A DNA stretch of 64,000 nt from Talinum fruticosum (lineage: Eukaryota > Streptophyta > Magnoliopsida > Caryophyllales > Talinaceae): contig JAITYX010000084.1 of assembly GCA_021018815.1 (NCBI GenBank), positions 124,001 through 188,000 on the forward strand, given 5' to 3'. Positions 44,970 to 56,519 of the stretch are shown one piece after another (the first letter of the stretch is position 1; each line of letters opens with the position of its first letter). The position numbers and the translations under genes were made by a program. The notes beneath the pieces are model-generated. The model saw only the letters and a program-made list of their open reading frames with translations. It had not been told where the DNA came from and searched no databases.

Positions 44970-46463
44970 TGAAGGTTTGCTCTTGGAGAGACATAGTCAC
45001 CCTAGAGGGGGTGAATAGGGTGATGAGCAAATATTAAATTTAGAAACTTTAAGCTTGAAAAGAATGAATAAGAGAATCCGAGTATAGATTGGACTTAGAA
45101 AACCGTATACTCGGAGATACGTGGAAACCCTCCTGGAGCGAGAAAACCACGGACATTGCTAATCTAAGCACCAAGTCAAATGCACTATTTTGAATCTTTA
45201 AAATGCAACGGACTAACTCAACCGGAATTGTTCCCTTACACAATTCCTTACAGAGTTTTCCTAGAATGAGAAGTTCCCTTATTTGATGTAGTACTTCCTA
45301 ACCGAGGTAACCTTTATAGCTAGGGACAACCGAGCTGAGTTATCCCTTACAGCTCGAGTCACAGGACCTTACTCAAAAAGTAAGCAAAGTATGTGACTGA
45401 TTACAAGACTTTACAACTCGGAAAAGTATTAAGTACAAACTTTGGAGTTGTAAGAAGAAGATTGAATGAGTATTGTACTAAGAGATATAGTTTCAGTAAT
45501 CTGTTCAAGCAATCTGTTCAACAATTTGTTCAGCAATATTCAAGTCTTGTGAAGTGGCTTCCATTTATAGATGACCAAGCAGATTAGCCGTTGTGTCTAG
45601 TTTTTGGACTGAATTCTTTCCTGGTCGTTGTAACGGCTCTTCTAAGTCGCTCGTAAAAGATCCGTTGAGATGTAAACGTTTTACAATGGCTCTTAGCTTC
45701 TAAAGGTGCTCTAGTCAACTAGTGATGTCTGAAAAGTAAGATGGAAATCACCGTTGAGCTTAGCGTTGAAGTTTTCCAGCTTTGGAAACAGACAACCCCG
45801 ACACAATGTCCGAGCGTTGTTCGAAGTAGATAAGCCTTGTCTCGCTGGTGATTGACGACTGAAGTCGGTCACTTTTATAATTCAAAAATGAGATAGCCTT
45901 GTTTGGATAACCTACAAAAGCAAACCACTTTGGTTCTCAAAGTATAAAATACTTTGGTCCAAGGTTACGGATAGATAATAATTTAATTAAAACAATTAAC
46001 TTCACATTTATCTTAGGTATAGAAGAGTTGAATTTTCTGAGTCTAATATTCAATATACTTAAATTCCATCAGAGTTAGTCCTAAGAAAGATTAAGTTAAA
46101 AGAGTGAACACATCGAGTATAAAGACTTGATAGACAAATAATTTTCAAACACAAAAACCGACTTAGAAAGAGAAATTATTACTATAATTCACTTTGCATT
46201 GAAATATGCAGTCAGAACTCATAATAAAAGAATTGGAGAAATTATTTGAGCATGTGATAGATCCGAGTGTCTCGAGTGAGTCGAAACACTACTGCATAAG
46301 ATATACAAGAATGTGTTTTATAAATCGATCGAAACGAACGAAAACTTATACAGGAGCTTCAAACACTCGGAATGACTTGTAATCAAAACTTAGGAGGGAT
46401 GAGGTTTGTACCGACTCTTCATGTAGTACTCGGAATGATTTAAATTCCGAGTCCGAGTCTTCA
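44970..46463 (-). mobile_element. S7 LTR, probably solo
   Basis: A complete 1494-bp S LTR in reverse orientation, from TGAAGGTTTGCTCTTGG to GTCCGAGTCTTCA. It is flanked on both sides by T5 leader repeat: CCAAAAA before and AAAATAAATTC after. The flanks agree with a short A-only target duplication, whose exact length cannot be told. No primer site or polypurine tract adjoins it. An alternative is that it is the rebuilt 5' LTR of S5. Confidence 0.85.
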
Positions 46464-47397
46464 AAAATAAATTCATCTCAAATTAGGTTAGTCCATTTTG
46501 CATTTCATTTGGCCGAAAGTAGGTCATCTTAAATTAGGTGAATCCATTTTGCATTCTCATTTTAGCCAAAATAAATTTATCTCGAAATAAGTGAGTCCAT
46601 TTTTCATTTCCATTTTAGCCAAATTAAATTCACCTCAAATTAGGAAAATCCATTTTTCATTTAGCCAAAATAAATTCATCTTCCATTTAGGAATAATCAT
46701 TCAGGCATTCCAATTATGCATTAGTCAAATCATAAAAATCATCCTTGAATTAACTCATAAACATCATCGCATACACTCCATTTTCTGTGCATTTTTTATG
46801 TGTATCCAAATAAAGAACATTCTTAGTCTCTTCGGGTCTTGCGCTTAAGTTCCTTCCTCCCAAAAGTGGTATTCTTTCACATGGTCCTAAGTGTCATCCT
46901 TTGGGCTGCATAATAGAAAGTCTACTGTAATTGAGTACCATCGGAATCCGAACTTTTAAAGGTTAGCATGCCTCAACAAGGAATCCGGCACATCTTCTCC
47001 CTACTTTACATCATGTTCTACTCCGCGGTCAACACCGGTGCGATATATTTCGGTGCATACCACATCGGTTCAGTCTATTTTTCATTATAGGACAATACCT
47101 AGAAAGAATTCCCTTCTAATGGTTGGAACACCGGAACAGTCTCCTATTCTCGCTTTGCTTAATGAGAGCTCTGCAAGGGTGGAAGCTAGATGCTCGGGAT
47201 AAGAAAGTAGCGTCTATATCGAGCGATCTTAAGGCTATCCTAAAAGCGATTGAGGACAAGTAAGAGAGATGAGGAGGCGGAACAATTAAGAAGAGGAGGA
47301 AAAGTACACCTCCACCTTCACCTAGTTTATCTCCTCCGGATAGTCCCAAGCATGAGTATAAGCCTCAGCTGATCCACATGTAGATCGGATAGAGCAA
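46464..47397 (+). other. T5 leader, last part
   Basis: Leader repeats to about 46690, then leader sequence matching T4 (31660-32330) up to the gag ATG. The open stretches 46591-46848 (+) and 47116-47349 (-) match nothing. Confidence 0.72.
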
Positions 47398-48480
47398 ATG
47401 TTAAAGGAGTTATCCATGTTCCGTAATCATTACTCCGATCATAAGGGATTCACTTCAATCCCTAAAGGGAAGCTACCCCTAAGTTTACCATGCCCGATAT
47501 CAAATTTCAAGGTTTCGAGAATACCTATCACCATCTTCGCAACTTCTTAGGCGCAATGATTCTTAAGAAATTACTAGAAGACGCTTACAACATCATCTTC
47601 CCATGGACATTCGATACCGACGTAATGAAGTGGTATAATGCAATTGACCCACGCAAGGTCACCAACTAGACCGATCCGTGCAAGGAGTTCCTACATCAAT
47701 ACTCCTATAACACCGATTTACCACTTACTCTTAGAGACTTGGAGTTGATTAAGTAAGGTGAGAAAGAAAGATTTACATACTTTCTCACCGGATGGAGAGC
47801 GAAGGTTGCCCATATGGTAGACCGACGTTCCGAGAAGGACTATGTCAGGATCATTGTGAAGAACCTTCACTCGCCTAAAATTAGCATCTCAAATTCCTAC
47901 CAATGATGAACTTCTCAACCCTTAGGGGCATGCTGATAGAAGAAAAGTTGTCCACCACGACCACAAAAGTCGTGATAGGGTGTGGAGGTAATTATCAATC
48001 CAAAGATAAAAAAATCTCTAATAAAGACAATACTAGTAGGGATGCAGATGTCAATGCCTTTAACAGGTATACTAACTACACTCCTATTGATACCACCTAT
48101 GCTCAAGCCCTTGACTGTGTATTAGATAAGAGAAAGATAGAATTTCCAGCCATTACAGTGAGAATAAGAAACTCGCAAAACAATCTAAAAAATAGAATGC
48201 GGGAAAATTTAACAAATACCATCGTACACGAGGACACAACACCCAAGCAATGTTGGACATTCAAGAGCAAACTAGAGAGCATGTTATGAAATGGTCAACT
48301 TCCTTTACCTAAGGTTGCCTAAAAACCAAGTAACAATAAAAATCCTTTCGGCGACACCTATTCTATGTCAAGGGAACCCCGTCTGTCTTCATTTAAGACA
48401 TTGATGATTCCAGACCACTTGTTAGTTTGCCTCTTTTAGATCCAAAAGTCCATGGTTTTGGGTAAGTGATGAAGAAGATG
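47398..48480 (+). pseudogene. T5 gag
   Basis: Starts MLKELSMFRNHYSDHKGFTS. After a frameshift near 47485 it gives FENTYHHLRNFLGAMILKKL and FPWTFDTDVMKWYNAIDPRK, then LPLTLRDLELIK and FLTGWRAKVAHMVDR. The C-terminal part is open at 47903-48289 (VDVNAFN-type spacer, then TPKQCWTFKSKLESML and NGQLPLPKV). It is colinear with T1 gag over the whole length. No zinc knuckle was seen. At least five stops are present. Confidence 0.84.
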
Positions 48481-49310
48481 TTTGTGAAACAAGAAATAAT
48501 AATGACAACAACGATGAACACTTTTGGGGCCTACCACCCTTCGAAGAAGAAGACTTCTCAGGAGAACCTAAATGTCCGTAAATTGAATTCCTTACTAGAT
48601 ATGGATGCCATAATGCACCCTTGGGTCCACAACAAACTTAGGAAGCCCTAGACGAACCCGAGACTGCTAAAAGACCCGATCCTAAAACAGACTTCAAAAA
48701 TAAAAAGATGACATTTTAATCGGCAACTTATATTTGCTTCCGGAAACATAGACAGCACCTTAATTGACACTCTTAGTAAGATCGAACTCACTCCTAAAAC
48801 CACACCTGAAGAAATAGTAGGATTGGTTAATAGTGGGGACGGAACCATTACTTTTTATCAAAAGGATCTCCCCGAAGAAGGCGTTCCACACAACAATGCT
48901 CTTTATTTAATCGTAACTTGCATCAATAAGTTCATGGCCTTAACGTTGGTAGACAACCGATCGGCTATGAATGTCTATCCTAGGAGGACTGCCAAAAGGT
49001 TAGGAATTAGAGAGCAACAACTCTCTAAACAAACTATCCATCTCCAAGCCTAAGACAATTCTAAGAGAACAGTCATGGGAACGCAAACCTTACCAATTAA
49101 TGTAGGGCCAATAGAGAGGAACATTGAATTCCAAGTCCTACACATCCTAGCTACATTAAATCTACTTTTAGGAGGCCCTTGGTTACATGATCATCAAGCA
49201 GTGCCCTCTACACTACATCAAAAAGTTACGATGATCATTAAAGGTCAAGTTGTACCGTCAACGGGGACAATCTCGTGCTACTATCACCTCCAAAGAATCC
49301 GTGGTTGAGA
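48481..49310 (+). pseudogene. T5 aspartic protease
   Basis: Retropepsin-like domain. The active loop reads LTLVDNRSAMNVYPRRTAKR, with DNRS at 48952-48963: the Gly of D-x-G is Arg. GTQTLPINVGPIERNIEFQV and PWLHDHQAVPSTLHQKV follow after one stop. The spacer 48481-48820 between gag and protease contains a second decayed region (TPEEIVGLVNSGDGTITFYQ). T1 has a different change at the same Gly, so both copies lost this position independently. Confidence 0.83.
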
Positions 49311-50276
49311 TCAAGCGCGATGCCAATGATGATGAACTCTATGGATTTGACTGTCTTAGCTAAGGACGAAGCACCTATTAACTTCAACCCTTATAGCAAC
49401 CCTAGCGTCCACTCGATGCTTAGGAAGAAGGGGTATTTTCCAGGTCTAGCTACAAGTATAAGGGCATACCACTCTATCTCGTCCACCCCTTGAGCCCACT
49501 AACAACTATAAATTTGGGCTAGGCTATCAACCTACTGGTAAGGAAGTAGCCCAAGCCAAGTAGGAAATTCAAACTAAGAAGACCGCACCTCACACACTCC
49601 ACTCTATTAAGCCCTTTCCTTATATTTTAAATGGGAAATTCTTGAAAGAAGGGGATGATTTCCCTATTATGGTTTTCCTGAGCCCTACTACCTCAAAAGA
49701 GAAGGGTATTCTGGTCCTTAACTTGAGATTTTCAATGACTGTTATATATTAGAAAAGGAGGCAAACTACCTCCTCAAAGAGGGACAATCCACACCAAACC
49801 GGACGAACTCTGGCTGGGAGTAATGTCTTCGGTCTACTATTAGGACAAGAGAAGAATTTAGAGGGGAATTTGGTCTCGATCATTGTCATGAGCTATCTTG
49901 CACCCATAGTTCGATCAGCCCGGATACATCACCGACACCGACGATAAAGGGTCCAAGCACATTACTTGGATTGACATCTAGGAGGGCCAAGAATTTTCCA
50001 TTAGCTTAGGAGCACATTCCTTTCCTGAGTCTAGTACTAGGGCTTTTATTTCTCGTCCTGTTGCTTCTAGTTCTTTTTCTCATGCTTCCAGCTTGTCCAT
50101 TTTCTATTTCGAGTTTGATTTTCTCGCTTACTCTTTGCCTCCTCCTCGTTTTCAATTGTTTTGCCTCTAATGATGAACAAAAAATCCCTAAAGAAATCAT
50201 AAAAGCTATAGAAGATCACGAAAATCACTCACTAATAATAGAGGCAACAAGTAACATTTAATTTAAGATCGCTTGA
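49311..50276 (+). pseudogene. T5 pol linker, interrupted by C3
   Basis: Degenerate linker before RT: DELYGFDCLS-type words near 49330, GYFPGLATSIRAYHS near 49430, GSKHITWIDI near 49950 and LASNDEQKIPKEIIKAIEDH near 50163-50222. The last matches T1 at about 4470. It stops at 50276, where an LTR starts with TGTAACGACTG. RT, both RNase H domains, integrase and the 3' LTR of T5 are not in the window. Confidence 0.72.
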
Positions 50277-50432
50277 TGTAACGACTGACCCTAACCCCCA
50301 ATACTCATTTTACTAATTATAATTTATAAAGTCAAGCGCACACACTTCAATTTGACATTTAAATTATTTTTTGGGTGTTACGTGGCTAAGATGACAAAGT
50401 GGCCTCCAACGGGAATTTCATAATAATAATCG
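50277..50432 (+). mobile_element. C3 chromovirus 5' LTR, first part
   Basis: The first 156 bases of an LTR starting TGTAACGACTGACCC. It is cut by S8 at 50433 and continues at 61491. The five bases before it are CTTGA (50272-50276), the presumed target duplication whose partner would lie outside the window. Confidence 0.7.
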
Positions 50433-51898
50433 TGAAGGTTTGCTCTTGGAGAGTCTAAGTCACCCTACATCTAGGGTTAATAAGGTGATGAGGAAATTTG
50501 AACAAACATAGAAACTTTAAGCTTGAAAAAGGATAAACAACCGATTCCATGTCTAGATTGGACTCGTAAAAGTATACACTTATAAATATGTGGAAACCCT
50601 CTCGGGCGTAAAACCACGGACAGTGCTAATCCAAGCACCAAGTCAAATCCACTATTTTTAATCCTCAAAATACAACGAACTCACTCTACCGAATTGCTCA
50701 ATTCCTTATAATGTTTTCCTAGACTCATAAGTTCCCTTATCTAATCTAGTACGTTCTAACCGATTACAAGACTTTACAACTCAGAAAATATTAACTCGTA
50801 AAATATTACAGCTCAGTCAATGGACCTTACTCGTAAAGTAAGAGAAGAATGTAATCGATTACAAGACTTTACAACTCGGAAAATATTAAGTACGGACTTG
50901 GAGTTGTAAGTAGAAGATTGAGTAAGTAATGCACTAAGAGAGTAGTTTCAAGCAATAGGTTCAAGCAATCTTCAAAGTCTTGTGAAGTGGCTTCTATTTA
51001 TAGTTATCCAAGCAGATTAGCCATCGTGTTCGGTTTCCGGATCGAAGTCTTCACTAGCCATTAAAAGGGCTTTTCCGAGTCACTCGTAAAAGATTCATTG
51101 GATTGTAAACGCTGGGCGATGGCTATTTACGTCAAAAGGTGTTCCAATCAACTGGTGTTGTTCGAAAAGCAAGGCGGAAACCACCGTTGAGCTTAGCATT
51201 GGATTTTTCCAGCTTTGGAAACAGACAACCCCGATATGGTATCCGAGTCCTGTCCAGAATTGGCTAAAACTGCTCGCTAGCGTTTAACAGTTAGAAGCCG
51301 GTTGCTTTTGAAATTCAAAAGATATATTAGCTTTGTTTGAATAACCTACAAAAGCAAACCACATTGGTTTTCAAAGTATCAAATACTTTGGTCCACGATT
51401 AGGCATAGATAATAATTAAATTAGGATAATTAAATGCTTGATTATCTTTGGCCTAGAGAAGTGGAATATTCCGAGTCTAATATCAAATATGTTCAAACTC
51501 TGTTCGGAATAATTCCAAGAAAGATCAAGTAGACGAATAATCAATTAATACAGAGTGAACTTGATCTATCAAATAAACCTCTAAGTAATAAACCGACTCG
51601 GACAACCTCGGTAGAAACTAACTCGGTTCCGAGTTAGCAAGCACAGTTAGTATTACAATAAAATATGTTAGAAGAATTATTTGATCATGCGATGGTTCAA
51701 GTATATTCTTAGTATATCAGAATACCTTAATGGAGAAGATATAGGACAAAGTGATATCTTAGTCACTCGTAACAAAGATGAAAACTCGGATATGTGTTTC
51801 TATGAAGCTCATAATGACTTGCAATCAAAACTTAAGAGAGATAGAACTTTATACCTGAGTCTTTCACAAAAGATATGGAGTGAAAATCTTAGTCTTCA
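50433..51898 (-). mobile_element. S8 3' LTR
   Basis: A 1466-bp S LTR in reverse orientation, TGAAGGTTTGCTCTTGG to AATCTTAGTCTTCA, with a polypurine tract after it. In its U3 part it is closer to the LTR at 60397-61490 (about nine bases in ten alike over 51540-51700) than to other S LTRs, which supports the two being a pair. The left flank is AATCG. The open stretch 51681-51950 is chance. Confidence 0.88.
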
Positions 51899-51914
51899 AT
51901 CTCCCCCTTTTTAT
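51899..51914 (-). promoter_or_regulatory. S8 polypurine tract
   Basis: AAAAAGGGGGAGAT on the minus strand, next to the LTR start and matching the S5 tract at 38593. 51915-52264 is 3' untranslated sequence with no feature seen. Confidence 0.87.
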
Positions 51915-52264
51915 GAAAGGCATTCCGTTCTTAAGATAGAAACATGTTAGTACAACTTAAGTTTTCAAGTGTCAATGATATGTGATTTCTTACGTATCAA
52001 AGTAAGTTGAGTGTAAAGAATTTTTAGATCAAAGCAGATATTAGAACCAATGTAGATTTCAGAGCAAATCAAATAAATACTAAAAGAAACTCGAAATGAT
52101 CGTAACATAGAAAAGATAAACATTATCATTCATTCATAAGAAATATTTACAACAAAAGGAGGGAAAAAGGCTCCCCTAAGCCAAACATCAAGTTTTCTAT
52201 TTTATCTCCCCTAGCATTTCAAGAAAAAGGAGGGAAGAAAAGTGGAAAGTAAATATACTTAACG

Positions 52265-53500
52265 TTGGACAAAAAAATAAAAAACAAGAAAAATAAATAG
52301 ATCAAGACGATGGTGCTGGTTGGGCGGAGGAGGACGGACGAGTTGTGCGCTTGAGCCGGTAAGTCCGAGATGAGGTGGTAAAACGCGGCGGCGATAGCAC
52401 AGGGATGTTAGGAAGCAGCTGAGACCTGGGTGGTCAAGTCGGGACAATGTCATCCTCTCATATCTAATGTCCCTAGCATCTTCTCATCCACTCATATCTC
52501 GAGGAGATCAGCTCGGAGTTTGGGCTCCATTGCCCCCTTGTATTTGGGTGGACCATCCTCTTCTTGTCTTCTTTCATCCTCCTGGTTCTCCTCTTCGGCT
52601 GATCCTCGCTCGCCTCAGCCTACATCCTCAGCCTCTTCTTCTTCTTCTACCTCAGCTGAGTTAGACTTGGCCAGCCGGAGGACTCCTCAAATGTGTTTAA
52701 GTCTTCGAGTCCTGCACAACCTTCGTTTTGCGCTCACGAAGAAGTTCGAGCTCCTCGTGTTACTAGCCAAGAACCCCTTTGAACTCAAGCATCAGGGATT
52801 GACACCCATGAATCTGGGATTGGGCAGTCTTCCGGTAAATGACCATCCCATGAAAAATGGGCTTGAGGGAGCATACAACTTACCGAAGTTGGTCGATTGT
52901 AAACACGAGTTTCTCGACTAAGGAAGCAAAGGCGCCAGCTAAGAGAGGAAGTTGAGATGAGGAGGAGCCAACCGAAGTAGATTGCAGAGTGGGTTGAATC
53001 CGAGTTCAAGGAGGAGGAGAGGCAGGTTCCAACTTAGAAGAGTGAACCCATTCACCGAGGCTTCACCTCCCGGTATCCATACCCTAGAAGTTATTTGCGG
53101 CCCAAGCAAATGGCCGACTCGAAACAACGAGATGGATCTCGGGGAAGAGGGATTTTGAATTATTTGAAGATAAGAGAGAGAAGAGCTCCCAATGGAAAAG
53201 GAGCGGATTTCTTCGATTGAGCAGGAACTTGTGCCATTTGCTCGATAATAGAGGGAAAGAGGTCTACATCATAGCCCTCCATGATATCAAACATAACTTT
53301 GAGAACCCCGGAGTTTGGGTTCTCCTTGCTCGAATGATGAGCAACGAAAGTGCACATTAGAATGTAACATAGTATGAGCTCACTTTTCATTTGAGTCACA
53401 CAGAAATTTTGAGTATTCACTTTGAGAGCAAGGAACGAGTATGAGTAAGAGTAGAGAATTTTGAGTAAGAGAGAGAGAAAGTGCAAAGTGAAGGACTGAA
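52265..53500 (-). pseudogene. S8 extra ORF, first third deleted
   Basis: The third copy of the S extra ORF. Its N-terminal third (MPKRG to EFYSNL) is missing. The reading starts near 53350 with SSKENPNSGVLKVMFDIMEG, VDLFPSIIEQMAQ and FPLGALLSLIF (to about 53165), closely matching S1 (14680-14860). Next come traces of a Ser/Pro zone, an acidic zone (EVEEEEEAEDVG, about 52650-52610) and the tail SNIPVLSPPRFTTSSR-like sequence up to about 52300. Stops occur throughout. The plus-strand stretches 52430-52921 and 52467-52664 are its shadows. Confidence 0.7.
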
Positions 53501-53900
53501 GACAAATATATGCTATTTATAGAGAGTGGAAATGTCCTTTAACCTTCTTTCCTAATGTTCAAATGGCATTCTCAGATAGACACAACGTACAACAGTCCAA
53601 CGGCTACAATTCCAACGTTTGTCTCTCTAACAGTTCGAAGTCTTTGAAAGTGATGCGTGTTAGAGACAGAAAGGAAGTTTGTAAAAAAATCTTTCGAAAT
53701 TCTCCATCTATCTAGAGATAATCTCAAAAGTTTGGTGTCCATTTGATTAAAGACCGATTCTAACCGAATAAGGTTTCTTAGCAACTCAAAGAGCAATTAA
53801 CCAATAGCTCGGTCTCATTACGAACTCAACTGATCCATTTGTTAATCAAGAACAAATCACACAATTAATCACATAAAACATATAATCATGCATTAATGAT
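53501..53900 (-). promoter_or_regulatory. S8 candidate promoter of the extra ORF
   Basis: On the minus strand TATAAATA lies at 53521-53514, preceded by CCGTT (plus AACGG at 53599-53603) and followed by a pyrimidine-rich stretch. The layout is that of S1 and S2, although the first part of the ORF is gone. 53800-53900 is spacer without features. Confidence 0.5.
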
Positions 53901-53939
53901 GCCAAGGTTATTCCTAATAAAACAAAACTGATTTTCACT

Positions 53940-55440
53940 AAGTGGCTTAGTGAAAATATCATATAACTAAAATTTCATAGGAATGAATTCAAGCTCAATA
54001 TCACCTTTCGTAGAATTGTCTCTTAGAAAATGATACCGACCTCGATATGCTTTGTCTTTGAGTGCTGAACTGGATTCTTAGTGATGTTGATTGCACTCGA
54101 TTATAACACTTGATTGGGATAGATTTGAATGAGAGTCCAAGATCCTTCAAGTGTTGCTTGATCCATAGAATCCGAGCACAACACACTCCAGTCGCAATGT
54201 ACTCAACTTCAGCGGTTGATAGAGCAACCGAGTTCTACTTCTTTGAGTGCCAGGAAGAGATTAACCCAGAAATTGGCATGCTCCTGATGTGCTCTTTCTG
54301 TCAACCTTGTAACTAGCATAGTTAGCATCCGAGTAGTAAGGGTTAGTTTTGAGTGTCTTGGAAACCATAGACCAGGATTCCGAGTCCCTGCAAGATATCT
54401 AAAAATCCTCTTCACTACGAGTGAGATATGATTCTTTTGGATTAGCTTGAAATCTTGCACACGGACATACACTCAACATAATGTCCGGTCTATTAGATGT
54501 GAGATATAGCCGAGAACCAATCATACCTATATAGAGTTTTTGATCTACTTGCTTTACCTTTTTCATCCGAGTTCGGTTTCATACTGCTACTTATGGAGGT
54601 TGTTGCATGTTTTGCATCTTGAAGCTTGTACTTCTTCAACAATTCCTCGGTATACTTATATTGATGAACATAGATGTCATATTTCTCTTGTCTTATTTGT
54701 AGACGAAGAAAGAAATGTAGCTCTCCCAACATGCTCATTCGGAACTCCTGTCTAATCAACTTAGAAAATTCTCGACAGAGATTTTCATTGGTAGCTCTAA
54801 AAATTATATCATCAACATAAATCCGAGCAATAAGGAAATCTCTTCCCTTGGTTTTTATGAAAAGAGTTTTGTCAATCTGACCTATTTTGAAATCATTCTC
54901 AACCAAGAAATTGCTCGAGTCTTCCATACCAAGCTCTGGAACCTTATTAAAGACCATATAGAGCCTTTTGCAATTTGAAAACATGATTTGGAAATTTTGA
55001 GTTTTCAAATCCAGGGGGTTGCTCAACATAGACTTCTTCTTGAATGAAACCATTCAAAAAGCACATTTGACATCCATTTGATACAATTTAATATTAATGC
55101 TTGATGCAAATGCCAATAGGATTCTAATTGCTTCGATCCTAGTAATCTGGTACAAAGGTTTTCCCACAATCAATCCCTTCTTCTTGATTGTAACCTTGAG
55201 CCACAAGTCTAGCCTTATTTTTGACTACCAACCCATCCTCATCCAGTTTGTTCTTGAAAACCCATTTGGTTCCTAAAATTGGGTGGTCGAAGGTCGATTG
55301 GTCAAAGTCTAGACTTGGTTTCTCTCAAATTAATTAAGGTCTTCTTGCATGGCCTCTACCCATTCAGATTCATTTAGGGCCTCTAGTGCATTTATGGGTT
55401 CGAGTTAATGATATGAATACAGTGAATGCACATAGATTTT
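53940..55440 (-). pseudogene. S8 reverse transcriptase and RNase H
   Basis: The longest Copia RT piece: 186 open codons at 55053-54493 with KTKGRDFLIARIYVDDIIFR (YVDD intact), CREFSKLIRQEFRMSMLGEL and LLKKYKLQDAKHATT. Upstream RT words lie in other frames to about 55280. RNase H follows at 54472-54209 (SHISLVVKRIFRYLAGTRN-type) and 54186-54001 (ARILWIKQHLKDLGL). The catalytic Asp of KCDN reads KCYN here, whereas S2 keeps it. The end, KPLSE, is at about 53950. Confidence 0.86.
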
Positions 55441-56519
55441 TCAAAGAAAAACGAGTTCTTACCCCACTATTGATGTCGAAAAAATGTTCTCAAGAGGGTG
55501 ATTCGAAGCATATTTGAATGCTCTACCTCTTCTCTCGGTTCACTAGGTTTGTTGATTGAAATGGCTGATGTTTAGTAATCCGAGCTTGCTTGAGTTTGCT
55601 CATTTGCTTGTCCTTCGAGCATTCTAAGTTGGCTCTTGAGCTAGTTCGGTCCGAGCCCCGATGTTCTAAGTTCCTTTATTCCGAGCTGCTTTCTTCGACT
55701 ATTTCGAGCTCGGCTTTAGCAATATCATCTTTATCTTGACTGAGTTTCGGATCCGAGAAGGTTGACTCACTTGTTTTTCCCTGATCAATCTCATCAAACG
55801 CAACGTGGATGCTTTCTTCCATTTTTGTTAGTTCTTTTGTTAAAAACATGAAATTCTTTACTTTGACATGGGTAGCCCGAGAAAGATACCTTCATCCGAC
55901 CGAGCATCAAACTTGGTCAGGTGATCCTTACCATTACTGTGAGCAAAGTACTTATATCCAAAGGGTTTGAAGTATGAAATGTTGGGCTTCTTTCCCTTGT
56001 AAAGTTCGTTAAGGCATTTTCTTCAAGGCGGGTCCGATGAGGAATCTTTTCGAGTGTGTAGTTTGTCTGTGTTGATCGCCTCGACCTAGAAATAGTAAGG
56101 TAGATCATGTTCAATTATCATTGTCCTTCCTATTTCTTCAAGAGTTTGATTCTTTCTCTCCACTACCCTGTTCGTTGAGGGGTTCTAGGTGCTGAGAAGT
56201 TATGAGAGATACCATTCTTGTCACAAAACTCAGTAAATTCTAAGTAGTCGAACTCCCTTCCATGGTTAGTTCGAATTCTTTTGATCTAAGTCCGAGACTC
56301 TACTTGAAATTTTTGGCAGAGCTTGTTGAACTCTTTGAAAGCTTCATCTTTGTTAATGAGAAAACAAACCCGGGTAAATCGTGAATAAACATGAACAATT
56401 AGAAGTACATATTATTTACCTCCAAGACTCTCCACAGAGATTTCACCACATAAATCAATATGCAGCAACTCAAGCACTTTGGATGTGGAAATAATTTTGA
56501 GAGATTTGAAGGATGATCT
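55441..56519 (-). pseudogene. S8 integrase, core and C-terminal side
   Basis: Copia integrase on the minus strand, strongly decayed: LPGFVFS (about 56385), MEGSST-type words (about 56265), then EIGRTMI and EHDLPYYF (56140-56095), and a linker down to 55441. The zinc region lies on the other side of the C2 insertion (59765-60120). The S5 copy is uninterrupted across this site (42598-42660), proving the insertion. Confidence 0.8.

Noticed and set aside
52430..52921. 163-codon plus-strand frame as a gene
   Set aside because: It is the antisense shadow of the S8 extra ORF; its Ser/Pro richness mirrors the acidic zone on the minus strand.
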